Shown here one piece after another: positions 7,232 to 14,236 of a stretch of DNA of 15,960 nucleotides. The translations under genes were made by a program, and so were the position numbers. This DNA comes from Arcobacter sp. (GTDB lineage: Bacteria > Campylobacterota > Campylobacteria > Campylobacterales > Arcobacteraceae), in assembly GCA_016744485.1 (NCBI GenBank), contig JADGEG010000026.1, forward strand, positions 1-15,960, read 5' to 3'. The notes under the pieces are model-generated. The model ran no database searches, was not told where the DNA came from, and worked only from the letters and a program-made list of their open reading frames with translations. Numbering within the stretch: the stretch's first letter is position 1; each line of letters starts with the position of its first letter.

Positions 7232-7873
7232 GTGATTGATTTATATAAAATGAGAAAAAAATATATCAGTAAAGGTTTAGAAGAAACTGAACTAAACAAA
7301 AATCCTTATAAACAATTTGAACTTTGGTTTAATCAAGCAATTAAAGCAGAGCTTCGTGAACCTAATGCTATGAGTTTAGCTACAGTAAATAACGATATGA
7401 TGCCTAGTATTAGAACTGTATTATTAAAAATATTTGATGAAAATGGATTTGTATTCTTTACAAATTATAAAAGTAAAAAAGCAAAAGATATTGAAGTTAA
7501 CCCACAAGCATCTGCTTTATTTGCATGGCTTGATTTAGATAGACAAGTTAAAATTGAAGGTAAAATTGAAAAAATATCTTCCAGCGCATCTTTAAAATAT
7601 TTTTTATCAAGACCTAAAGGTAGCCAACTTGGTGCTTGGGTTTCACACCAAAGTGATATTATTAGCTCACGAAGTCTTTTAGAAATAAAATTTAATGAAT
7701 TAAAAACTAAATTTTTAGATGGTAAGATACCTTTTCCTTCATTTTGGGGAGGGTATATAATAAAAGCTAATAAAATTGAATTTTGGCAAGCAGGTGAAGA
7801 TCGTTTGCATGATAGGTTTGTGTATTCTTTACAAAATAATAATACATGGAAAATTCAAAGATTAGCACCCTGA
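7232..7873 (+). CDS. pdxH: Pyridoxine/pyridoxamine 5'-phosphate oxidase
   Basis: FMN-dependent enzyme that oxidises pyridoxamine or pyridoxine 5'-phosphate to pyridoxal 5'-phosphate with O2. The 213-aa protein has the usual family length and order: an N-terminal segment with PYKQFELWF (25-33) and EPNAMSLATV (43-52), FMN-binding RTVLLK (61-66) and FFTNYKSKKA (75-84), ERQV-like DRQVKIEG (103-110), RPKGSQLGAW (127-136), then the C-terminal FWGGY, IEFWQ and RLHDR (191-195), ending in the conserved RLAP. It starts with GTG. It is convergent with ftsK; the 49 bases between them are A/T-rich and I see no convincing terminator hairpin. The O2 requirement fits an aerobic or microaerobic organism. Confidence 0.96.
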   Translation: MIDLYKMRKKYISKGLEETELNKNPYKQFELWFNQAIKAELREPNAMSLATVNNDMMPSIRTVLLKIFDENGFVFFTNYKSKKAKDIEVNPQASALFAWLDLDRQVKIEGKIEKISSSASLKYFLSRPKGSQLGAWVSHQSDIISSRSLLEIKFNELKTKFLDGKIPFPSFWGGYIIKANKIEFWQAGEDRLHDRFVYSLQNNNTWKIQRLAP

Positions 7874-7922
7874 AATATAATAAACTTTTAAATTTACATT
7901 TATTTTATATATTTTAACTTTT

Positions 7923-10094
7923 TTACATATCTAATGTTAAAATTTCTCTATTACCTTTATGATTAGCTTTTGATAATACTCCTTCATTTTCTAATTGTTC
8001 TATTATACTAGCAGCTCTGTTGTAACCAATTTTGAGTTTTCTTTGAATATAAGAAATTGATGTTTTATTATCTTTATAAATTATTTCTTTAGCATCTTCA
8101 AATAGTTCATCTACTTCACCTAAATTTTCTTTATTTACTGATGAACCTAAAGATAAAGTTTTTTCTTTAATAAAACTCATATCATAAGAAACTTCTCTTT
8201 GTTCTTTTAAAAAATCTGTGACTTTTTCAATCTCAGTTTCACTTGACCACGGTGCATGAATTCTAACAAGTCCAGACATTCCAGGAGGAGTAAATAACAT
8301 ATCACCTTGACCAAGTAAAGATTCAGCACCCATAGAATCTAAGATAATCTTAGAATCAATTTTTTGACCAACCTTATAAGATAATCTACTTGGTAAATTT
8401 GCTTTAATTAAACCAGTTACTACATCAACAGAAGGTCTTTGTGTGGCAACTATAAGATGAATTCCTGAAGCTCTTGCCATTTGTGCTAATCTTGCTATTG
8501 AGTATTCTACTTCTTTGCCACTTGTCATCATCAAATCAGCTAATTCATCTATTATTATAACTATAAAAGGAAAAGTTGTCATATTTTCTCTTTTAGCTTT
8601 TTCATTATAGTTGTCAATATTTTTTGTTTTTGTCTTACTCATTAAAGAATAACGTCGCTCCATTTCAATTACCATATTTGCTAAAGCATTTATTGCTTCA
8701 CTGGCTTTTGTAATAACAGGAGTTAATAAATGAGGAATATCATTATACATTGAAAATTCTAACATTTTTGGATCAATCATAATAAGTTTTAAATCATCTG
8801 GTGAATTTTTATACAATAGTGATAAAATCATAGCATTTATTCCAACTGATTTTCCAGAACCAGTAGTACCTGCTATTAATAAATGTGGAAGTTTTTTAAG
8901 ATCCGTAACAAAAGCTTGTCCTACAATATCTTTTCCTAAAATAATAGTTAAAGGTGATTTAGAATTTTTAAATATTTCACTTTCTAATAGTTCTCTTATA
9001 TAAATAGTTTGAGTATCATCATTGGGTACTTCTATACCTATTACATCTTTTCCTGGAATTGGAGCTTGTATTCTAATAGTTTGTGCTTTTAATGCCATAG
9101 CTAAATCATCTTGAAGATTTAAAATTTTTGATACCTTTACATTTGGTGCAGGTTTAAATTCAAAAGTTGTAACAACTGGCCCTGTATATGTTCTTACAAC
9201 ATCTCCATCAATTTTAAACATTGATAGTTTTTCAAGTAAATCTTGAATTTTTTTATCAATCACACTTTCTGACATGCGTGATTTTTTATTTGTTATTGGC
9301 ATTTGAAAAAAGCTACTACTTGGTAGTTTAAAATCTTTTGGTTTTTCACTCTGTCCTAATTCTATTTCTTCTAATAGTTTTTTATTTTCTTCTAATTCTT
9401 CAACAATTATGCCATGAAAATGTGTGTCTTCTTTGTTTGTTATATCGGTAATAACTTCTTTTGCATCATTTGTACTTGTTTCCTTTTCATTGTTATCTTT
9501 TATTTTATTTATATTCTGTTCTACTTCATCAGTAGTAGCTTGGATAATTATACTTGCCGTATCGCCTTGTTCTTCAATAATAATATCATTTTTTTTTATA
9601 TGTTTTTTTTCTTTTCTAACTTTATTAATAGGGAGTTGTGTTTTAAACATTTTTGTTTTGTTTTTTTTAAAGTTTTTTATAAAACTAGGCAAAGAAATTT
9701 GAATATTTATATCTTCAAATAAAATTAATATAGAAATTATAAAACCAATAAGTATAAAAATACACAAGCCTATAAAGCCTATAAACATATTCATACTTGA
9801 AACAATAAAATTTCCAATCTCACCTGAGTTTATGCCAGATTTTACAAATAAAGATTGTAATATCAAAGAAGAAAGTACAAATAAGATAAAAGCAAGTGTT
9901 TTAGTAAATAAATCTTTTTTATTAATATTTACTTCAAAATTTAATAAAAATAAAGGATATAAAACTAATATCAAGTAAACATAAGAAATAAAACCAAAAT
10001 ATTTATGAGAAAAATCTGCAAAAATAAAGCCAATTAATCCAACACTTTCTTTAGCATTATTAAATATTGCATATTCAAAATAAATGATTATCAA
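7923..10094 (-). CDS. ftsK: DNA translocase FtsK
   Basis: Membrane-anchored ATPase that pumps DNA at the division septum and activates Xer recombination at dif. From the TTG at 10094 it is 723 aa. Order: about four membrane segments (1-126), a polar Glu/Lys/Asn-rich linker (about 140-275), the alpha/beta motor (about 280-630) with Walker A AGTTGSGKS (408-416), Walker B IVIIIDELAD (511-520) and ATQRPSVDVVTG (550-561), and the C-terminal gamma winged helix (about 664-720) that reads KOPS-like sequences. The linker is far shorter than that of E. coli FtsK (about 1329 aa overall), as in many bacteria. The start is uncertain: TTG at 10094 lacks a ribosome site and removes part of the first membrane helix, while the frame stays open upstream to about 10145. 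It is the last gene of ilvB-ilvH-lpxD-ftsK. Confidence 0.95.
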   Translation of the reverse strand: MIIIYFEYAIFNNAKESVGLIGFIFADFSHKYFGFISYVYLILVLYPLFLLNFEVNINKKDLFTKTLAFILFVLSSLILQSLFVKSGINSGEIGNFIVSSMNMFIGFIGLCIFILIGFIISILILFEDINIQISLPSFIKNFKKNKTKMFKTQLPINKVRKEKKHIKKNDIIIEEQGDTASIIIQATTDEVEQNINKIKDNNEKETSTNDAKEVITDITNKEDTHFHGIIVEELEENKKLLEEIELGQSEKPKDFKLPSSSFFQMPITNKKSRMSESVIDKKIQDLLEKLSMFKIDGDVVRTYTGPVVTTFEFKPAPNVKVSKILNLQDDLAMALKAQTIRIQAPIPGKDVIGIEVPNDDTQTIYIRELLESEIFKNSKSPLTIILGKDIVGQAFVTDLKKLPHLLIAGTTGSGKSVGINAMILSLLYKNSPDDLKLIMIDPKMLEFSMYNDIPHLLTPVITKASEAINALANMVIEMERRYSLMSKTKTKNIDNYNEKAKRENMTTFPFIVIIIDELADLMMTSGKEVEYSIARLAQMARASGIHLIVATQRPSVDVVTGLIKANLPSRLSYKVGQKIDSKIILDSMGAESLLGQGDMLFTPPGMSGLVRIHAPWSSETEIEKVTDFLKEQREVSYDMSFIKEKTLSLGSSVNKENLGEVDELFEDAKEIIYKDNKTSISYIQRKLKIGYNRAASIIEQLENEGVLSKANHKGNREILTLDM

Positions 10095-10124
10095 TAAAAC
10101 AATAATTGATGTAATTTTTTTAAA

Positions 10125-10140
10125 TATTTTAAAACCTTTA
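10125..10140 (-). promoter_or_regulatory. Ribosome site with a possible non-canonical AUA start for ftsK
   Basis: On the minus strand TAAAGG (10140-10135), which includes the lpxD stop codon, is followed after seven bases by an ATA codon (10127-10125) in the ftsK frame. Starting there adds 11 residues (read as M/I-FKKITSIIVL) and restores a positively charged N-terminus plus a complete first membrane helix. There is no in-frame ATG, GTG or TTG between the upstream in-frame stop near 10146-10148 and 10094. Confidence 0.35.
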
Positions 10141-11085
10141 TCTTTTTAGCAGTTGTGAAATCTTACCTTGAAGTCTAAGCCATTGCTTATGCTTCATTAA
10201 AGGAAAACCAGACCATTGTGCTTTTTCGTCTTTAATATCTTTTGTAACCCCACCTCTTGCTGATATAATAGTAAAAGCAGCAATTTCAAGATGTCCAGCA
10301 ATTCCACTTTGAGCACCCATTTGAACATATTGTTTTAATACACTTGAACCAGCTAAGCCAACTTGTCCTGTTAAAATACAACCTTCTCCTAGGAAACAAT
10401 TATGTGCAATATGAACTAAATTATCAATTCTTACTCCATTTGAAATAATTGTTGAATCAAACACAGCTCTATCTATTGCACAATTTGAACCAATTTCAAC
10501 ATCATTTCCTATTATAACATTACCATTTTGATATATTTTAATATATTTACCATTTTTTTGTGCAAATCCAAAACCATCACTTCCTATTATACTACCTGCA
10601 TGAATTAAACAATCATTACCTATAATACATTCTTTATATATAACAACATTTGCTTGAATAATAGTATTTGACCCAATGCTCACATTATCACCAATATATG
10701 CACCACTTAAAATAGTACAATTATCACCAATGCTTACATTAAATCCTATATTAACATTTGGCATAATAATAGTATTTGAACCAATTTTAGCTTTTTTTCC
10801 TTGACTTAGTATTGTTTTACTTGCAAATAATTTACTAATTTTTGCTAAATTAATATAAGGCTCTTCACAAACTAAAGCTACTGTATTGCTTGGAACTAAT
10901 GATTCATATTCTTTTTTTACAAAAACTGCTCCAGCTTTTGTATTTTTTAAATCTTTTATATATTTTTTGTTTTCTAAAAAAGATACTTCATTTTTATTTG
11001 CTTTTTCTAAAGTATTTAAAGCTAATATATTTAACTTTACATTACAAGTTAAATTTACATTTTTTAATATGTCTTTTAAAAGCAA
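10138..11085 (-). CDS. lpxD: UDP-3-O-(3-hydroxyacyl)glucosamine N-acyltransferase
   Basis: Adds the second 3-hydroxyacyl chain, from acyl-ACP, to UDP-3-O-acyl-glucosamine in lipid A synthesis; cytoplasmic, trimeric. The 315-aa protein has an N-terminal uridine-binding region (about 1-95, with NEVSFLENKKY at 32-42 and AGAVFV at 51-56) and a hexapeptide-repeat beta helix (about 96-280), including GSDGFGFA (168-175), DNLVHIAHNC (221-230) with His228 at the E. coli catalytic His239 position, and GIAGHLEI (261-268) with the second conserved histidine. The C-terminal helix is QWLRLQGKISQLLKR. The start is TTG at 11085, backed by an excellent Shine-Dalgarno. The gene lies between ilvH and ftsK, and its stop forms part of the ftsK ribosome site. 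It shows that the organism makes lipopolysaccharide or lipooligosaccharide. Confidence 0.96.
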   Translation of the reverse strand: MLLKDILKNVNLTCNVKLNILALNTLEKANKNEVSFLENKKYIKDLKNTKAGAVFVKKEYESLVPSNTVALVCEEPYINLAKISKLFASKTILSQGKKAKIGSNTIIMPNVNIGFNVSIGDNCTILSGAYIGDNVSIGSNTIIQANVVIYKECIIGNDCLIHAGSIIGSDGFGFAQKNGKYIKIYQNGNVIIGNDVEIGSNCAIDRAVFDSTIISNGVRIDNLVHIAHNCFLGEGCILTGQVGLAGSSVLKQYVQMGAQSGIAGHLEIAAFTIISARGGVTKDIKDEKAQWSGFPLMKHKQWLRLQGKISQLLKR

Positions 11086-11090
11086 TTATT

Positions 11091-11097
11091 CCTCCTT
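11091..11097 (-). promoter_or_regulatory. Strong ribosome binding site that fixes the TTG start of lpxD
   Basis: AAGGAGG on the minus strand, five bases before TTG at 11085, and overlapping the ilvH stop codon (GATAAGGAGG). It is the best Shine-Dalgarno match in the window and supports the TTG start and coupling to ilvH translation. Confidence 0.8.
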
Positions 11098-11593
11098 ATC
11101 TTTCCATGGCTACTATACCACTTCTTACTATTTCAAGTGGATTAAATTTACTCATAACATCAATAAAGTTTTCAATTCTAGCAGCTGAATCAGTTGCAGA
11201 CACTATAATAGCTGTTTTTGTAACATTTTGTATAGAACCATGATATGCCCTTGCTATTACATCTATGTCTGATAAATTATTATCAATTGATAATTTCATT
11301 AATACTGTGTCTTTTTCAATAACATTTTTATGTTCATTGACTTTTAAAACTGGAACTAATTTATTCAATTGTTTTACAATTTGATTAATAATTCTTTTAT
11401 CACCCGTTGTTACAATTGTCATTCGTGAATACTCACTATTTGTAATAGGTGAGACTGTTAATGAGTCTATATTATACCCTCTAGCAGAAAATAATCCTAC
11501 AATTCGTGATAAAGCACTTTGCTCATTTAAAACAATAATTGAAATAACTCTTCTTAATATTGTTATATCATAATAATGGTTATCACTGTGCAT
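11096..11593 (-). CDS. ilvH: Acetolactate synthase small (regulatory) subunit
   Basis: Regulatory partner of IlvB that stimulates catalysis and confers valine feedback inhibition. The 165-aa protein (E. coli IlvH is 163 aa) opens with an ACT domain: RRVISIIVLNEQSALSRIVG (14-33), then LFSARGYNIDSLTVSPI (34-50), the valine-binding loop and helix. The C-terminal half (about 80-165) is the second ferredoxin-like domain, with ATDSAARIENFIDVM and LEIVRSGIVAMER at the end. Its ATG overlaps the ilvB stop by one base (TAATG), so the two subunits are almost certainly made in coupled fashion. Known in some annotations as ilvN. Confidence 0.96.
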   Translation of the reverse strand: MHSDNHYYDITILRRVISIIVLNEQSALSRIVGLFSARGYNIDSLTVSPITNSEYSRMTIVTTGDKRIINQIVKQLNKLVPVLKVNEHKNVIEKDTVLMKLSIDNNLSDIDVIARAYHGSIQNVTKTAIIVSATDSAARIENFIDVMSKFNPLEIVRSGIVAMER

Positions 11594-13287
11594 TATTCAT
11601 CTCCTAATAAAGTCATTTCATTTAAAGCATGTCCATTTGGAACCATAGGTAATACTTCCTCATCTCGTTGAACAAGTACTTCAATCATTGCTACTTTTTT
11701 ATTTTTAATAGCATCTTTTAATGCTAAATCAAACTCTTTTTTTGTATGCACTTGGTAACCACATCCTCCAAAAGATTCAACTAACATTTTAAAATCTGGC
11801 TGCATTATTAAATCAGTCTGGGATAATCTATTTTCATAAAACATTGTTTGCCATTGTCTTACCATACCAAGATAATTATTATTTAAAACTATATTAATAA
11901 CTGGCAAATTACTCTCAACACAAGTCATTAGTTCTTGAATATTCATCAAAATAGAACCATCACCTGTAATATTAATAGAAACAAGTTCTGTATCTTTAAT
12001 AGCTCTAGCAACTCCTAAGGCAGCAGGTAAACCAAAGCCCATAGTTCCTAAACCACCAGAAGTAATAAACTGTCTTGGTCTTGAAAAAGGGTAAAATTGT
12101 GCAGTCCACATTTGATGTTGTCCAACATCCGTTGAGACAATAGCTTTTTCTCCTAATAACTCACCTACTCTTTTAATTACCCACTGAGGTTTTAGAGTAT
12201 CACTTGAATCAATAAACTTTAAAGGTTCTTTTTTTCGATATTCTGCTAAAAGTTCTAACCAATTAGAATAATCGTTTACTTGTACTTCATCTAATTCACT
12301 AATCATACTTTGTAAAGTTACTTTTAAGTCTCCCACAATTGGATAGTTTGTATGTACAAGCTTAGATATAGAAGCTGGATCTATATCTATGTGAATAACT
12401 TTTGCTTTTTTTGCAAATTCATCTAGTCTTCCAGTTACCCTATCATCAAATCTTGCACCAAGTGAAATTAATAAATCAGTATCATGTACTGCCATATTTG
12501 CACAATATTCTCCATGCATTCCTAGCATTCCACATAATAATGGATTAGTATGACCCATAACCCCTCTTGCCATTAATGTTTCAACTGCTGGTATATTTGC
12601 TAGTTTTGCAAATTTTCTAATCTCATCACTACAATTTGATATTACAGCACCACCACCTATATATAATAATGGTTTTTTAGCATTACAAATTGCATCCATG
12701 GCTTTTTTTAATTGTTTTTTATTACAATTAATAGTTGGTTTATATGTAGGTATATTAACTTCTTTTGGATATTCAAAAATTCCAAGCTCTGCTGTTATAT
12801 CTTTTGGTATATCAATATGAACAGGTCCAGGTCTTCCTGTATTTGCTATATGAAATGCTTCTTTTATAATTCGAGGAATATCTTCAAGTTTATTTATTAA
12901 ATAATTATGTTTAGTACATGGTCTTGAAATTCCAACTGCGTCAATTTCTTGAAAACCATCAGTTCCTATTATAGTTGTAGGTACTTGTCCTGAAATCACA
13001 ACTAAAGGTACAGAATCCATATAAGCAGTTGCTAACCCTGTAACTGCATTTGTAAACCCAGGTCCACTTGTAACTATAGCCACACCAACTTTACTAGTAC
13101 TTCTTGCATATCCTTCTGCTGAATGAATAGATGCTTGTTCATGCCGTGATAATATATGCTGAAAGTGATTTTGTTTATAAATTTCATCATAGACATTCAT
13201 AATAGCGCCACCAGGGTAGCCAAAGACTACTTCAACCCCTTCATTTTTTAATGATTCAATAATCATTTTTGCGCCACTTATTTCCAT
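11593..13287 (-). CDS. ilvB: Acetolactate synthase large (catalytic) subunit
   Basis: ThDP- and FAD-dependent enzyme that makes 2-acetolactate from pyruvate, or 2-aceto-2-hydroxybutyrate with 2-oxobutyrate, for valine, leucine and isoleucine synthesis. The 564-aa chain has the N-terminal PYR domain with VFGYPGGAIMNVYD (21-34) and catalytic Glu50 in LSRHEQASIHSAEGYAR, the central FAD-binding domain (about 190-330, with GARFDDRVTG), and the C-terminal PP domain with GDGSILMN (442-449) to NNNYLGMVRQWQ (about 469-480) as the ThDP/Mg motif. AAGGAG at 13300-13295 precedes the ATG. It is first in the ilvB-ilvH-lpxD-ftsK run. The short leader shows no attenuator peptide or hairpin. The MVRQWQ segment and the presence of IlvH mark the anabolic enzyme, not the catabolic AlsS. 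Confidence 0.97.
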   Translation of the reverse strand: MEISGAKMIIESLKNEGVEVVFGYPGGAIMNVYDEIYKQNHFQHILSRHEQASIHSAEGYARSTSKVGVAIVTSGPGFTNAVTGLATAYMDSVPLVVISGQVPTTIIGTDGFQEIDAVGISRPCTKHNYLINKLEDIPRIIKEAFHIANTGRPGPVHIDIPKDITAELGIFEYPKEVNIPTYKPTINCNKKQLKKAMDAICNAKKPLLYIGGGAVISNCSDEIRKFAKLANIPAVETLMARGVMGHTNPLLCGMLGMHGEYCANMAVHDTDLLISLGARFDDRVTGRLDEFAKKAKVIHIDIDPASISKLVHTNYPIVGDLKVTLQSMISELDEVQVNDYSNWLELLAEYRKKEPLKFIDSSDTLKPQWVIKRVGELLGEKAIVSTDVGQHQMWTAQFYPFSRPRQFITSGGLGTMGFGLPAALGVARAIKDTELVSINITGDGSILMNIQELMTCVESNLPVINIVLNNNYLGMVRQWQTMFYENRLSQTDLIMQPDFKMLVESFGGCGYQVHTKKEFDLALKDAIKNKKVAMIEVLVQRDEEVLPMVPNGHALNEMTLLGDE

Positions 13288-13329
13288 AATGTATCTCCTT
13301 TGTAAATTAAATGCTATTTTACAAAATTA

Positions 13330-13335
13330 ATTATA
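13330..13335 (-). promoter_or_regulatory. Likely -10 element of the ilvB-ilvH-lpxD-ftsK unit
   Basis: TATAAT on the minus strand, 42 bases before the ilvB ATG and inside the 127-base divergent intergenic region (13288-13414). The predicted start is near 13323. No consensus -35 is apparent. Confidence 0.5.
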
Positions 13336-13374
13336 AATATACCTTAAAAAATAGTATTTTGTTTTTTATAAAAA

Positions 13375-13390
13375 ATATAGTATACTATAT
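13375..13390. promoter_or_regulatory. 16-bp perfect palindrome, possible operator over the flagellin-like gene's -10
   Basis: ATATAGTATACTATAT reads identically on both strands. It contains TATACT (13381-13386), a good -10 for the plus-strand gene that starts at 13415, and by symmetry the same hexamer on the minus strand. The first half-site ATAGTAT (13377-13383) recurs at 13351-13357, 26 bases upstream. This could be a repressor site, or only two facing -10-like elements in AT-rich DNA. Confidence 0.4.
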
Positions 13391-13402
13391 ATGTGTTCTA
13401 AT

Positions 13403-13408
13403 AAAGGA
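13403..13408 (+). promoter_or_regulatory. Ribosome binding site that fixes the start at 13415
   Basis: AAAGGA six bases before the ATG at 13415. A further in-frame ATG at 13391 has no ribosome site, lies next to the predicted -10, and would place this Shine-Dalgarno inside the coding region, so 13415 is preferred. Confidence 0.7.
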
Positions 13409-13414
13409 TTTATT

Positions 13415-14203
13415 ATGAATATTTCAAATATAAATAACAATCTAAATGATAGTACTAAACTTGAAGTTAATAATAGAATAAATGAAAATAAGAGTTTAAG
13501 TCAAATTAATGACTTAAATAATGAAGACAAAAATTTATTTATTAAAGATTATAATAAAACAAGAGATGACTTGTCTCTTAATTTGCAATCATTAAATGAT
13601 TCTATTGCTAAAAGTAAATTTACACAAAAAGCCTTAGATTTAAATATACAAAACTTAACAAAAGTTGAAGAACAATTTACTGGTTTTAAAAATGATAATA
13701 AATTTATTGAAGATAATACTATGTTACAAAATGAACTTTTTCAAATTAAAGAACAAAATCATCAGGTCAAATATCAAAATGAAAATATTTTTATAGAAAA
13801 TAATATTGAAGAAAATTTAATCTCAATTGTATCACAAGATAATTATCATGAAATAAGTAAACCTAATATGTCTGAAATTATAAATAATTTGATAATTGGA
13901 ACTTCTGAAAATAACTTGGATTCAACTTTAGCTTTAGAAAATGTTATAGGACAAATTCAAGATACGATAGATGAAGTAAAAAACACTAAGGAACAATTTG
14001 TAAAATTAGATGAAAAATTAATATTAAGTGCTAAATCTTCCATTGATAAACAAATTGATTTATCAAATAAAATAAATATTCAAGTAAATTTTGGGAAAGA
14101 AGTCATCGATTTTTCAAAAACAAATATTTTAGCTAATATTGGTTATTTAGTAGCATCTCAAGCAAATATTGTGCAAGAACAAAGCACAAGGTTATTGTCT
14201 TAA
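13415..14203 (+). CDS. Strongly diverged flagellin-like protein
   Basis: A 262-aa, Asn-rich helical protein without Cys or Trp, as is usual for flagellins. The C-terminus (223-261) follows the flagellin terminal D0 helix without gaps: VNFGKEVIDFSK (224-235), TNILANIGYLVASQAN (236-251) and a final RLL resemble the family's DFAKE, SKANILAQ-G, AQANxVQ and LL pattern. Residues 172-222 fit the preceding D1 coiled coil. Residues 60-89 (LNDSIAKSKFTQKALDLNIQ and onward) resemble the N-terminal D1 helix (ANDGISxxQTxEGALNEINN type), but the first 55 residues lack the conserved RLSSG and DDAAG motifs. There is no D2/D3 insert. C. jejuni FlaC (about 249 aa), a secreted flagellin-like protein, is similar in size. 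Its -10 is vegetative-looking, with no sigma-28 or sigma-54 pattern. It is a lone gene between ilvB and ruvB. The homology is by eye; function is unknown. Confidence 0.7.
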   Translation: MNISNINNNLNDSTKLEVNNRINENKSLSQINDLNNEDKNLFIKDYNKTRDDLSLNLQSLNDSIAKSKFTQKALDLNIQNLTKVEEQFTGFKNDNKFIEDNTMLQNELFQIKEQNHQVKYQNENIFIENNIEENLISIVSQDNYHEISKPNMSEIINNLIIGTSENNLDSTLALENVIGQIQDTIDEVKNTKEQFVKLDEKLILSAKSSIDKQIDLSNKINIQVNFGKEVIDFSKTNILANIGYLVASQANIVQEQSTRLLS

Positions 14204-14215
14204 AAATAAAGCATT

Positions 14216-14236
14216 ATAAAAAAAATTATTTTTTAT
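14216..14236. terminator. A/T-only hairpin between convergent genes, weak terminator candidate
   Basis: An 8-bp stem, ATAAAAAA against TTTTTTAT, with a 5-base loop, lies between the stop of the flagellin-like gene and the stop of the membrane protein gene and includes the latter. It has no GC pairs, so it would be a weak terminator in either direction. Confidence 0.25.

Noticed and set aside
7874..7922. The gap between convergent pdxH and ftsK, examined for a terminator
   Set aside because: Only A/T-rich sequence without a stable stem was found, so no terminator is claimed.
9414..9722. Two overlapping plus-strand open frames opposite the ftsK linker region
   Set aside because: They mirror the Lys/Glu/Asn-rich linker as Phe/Ile/Ser runs and have no ribosome site or recognisable domain.
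13391..13414. An upstream in-frame ATG that would extend the flagellin-like protein by eight residues (MCSNKGFI)
   Set aside because: It lacks a ribosome site, adjoins the predicted -10, and would put a cysteine and the real Shine-Dalgarno inside the coding region.
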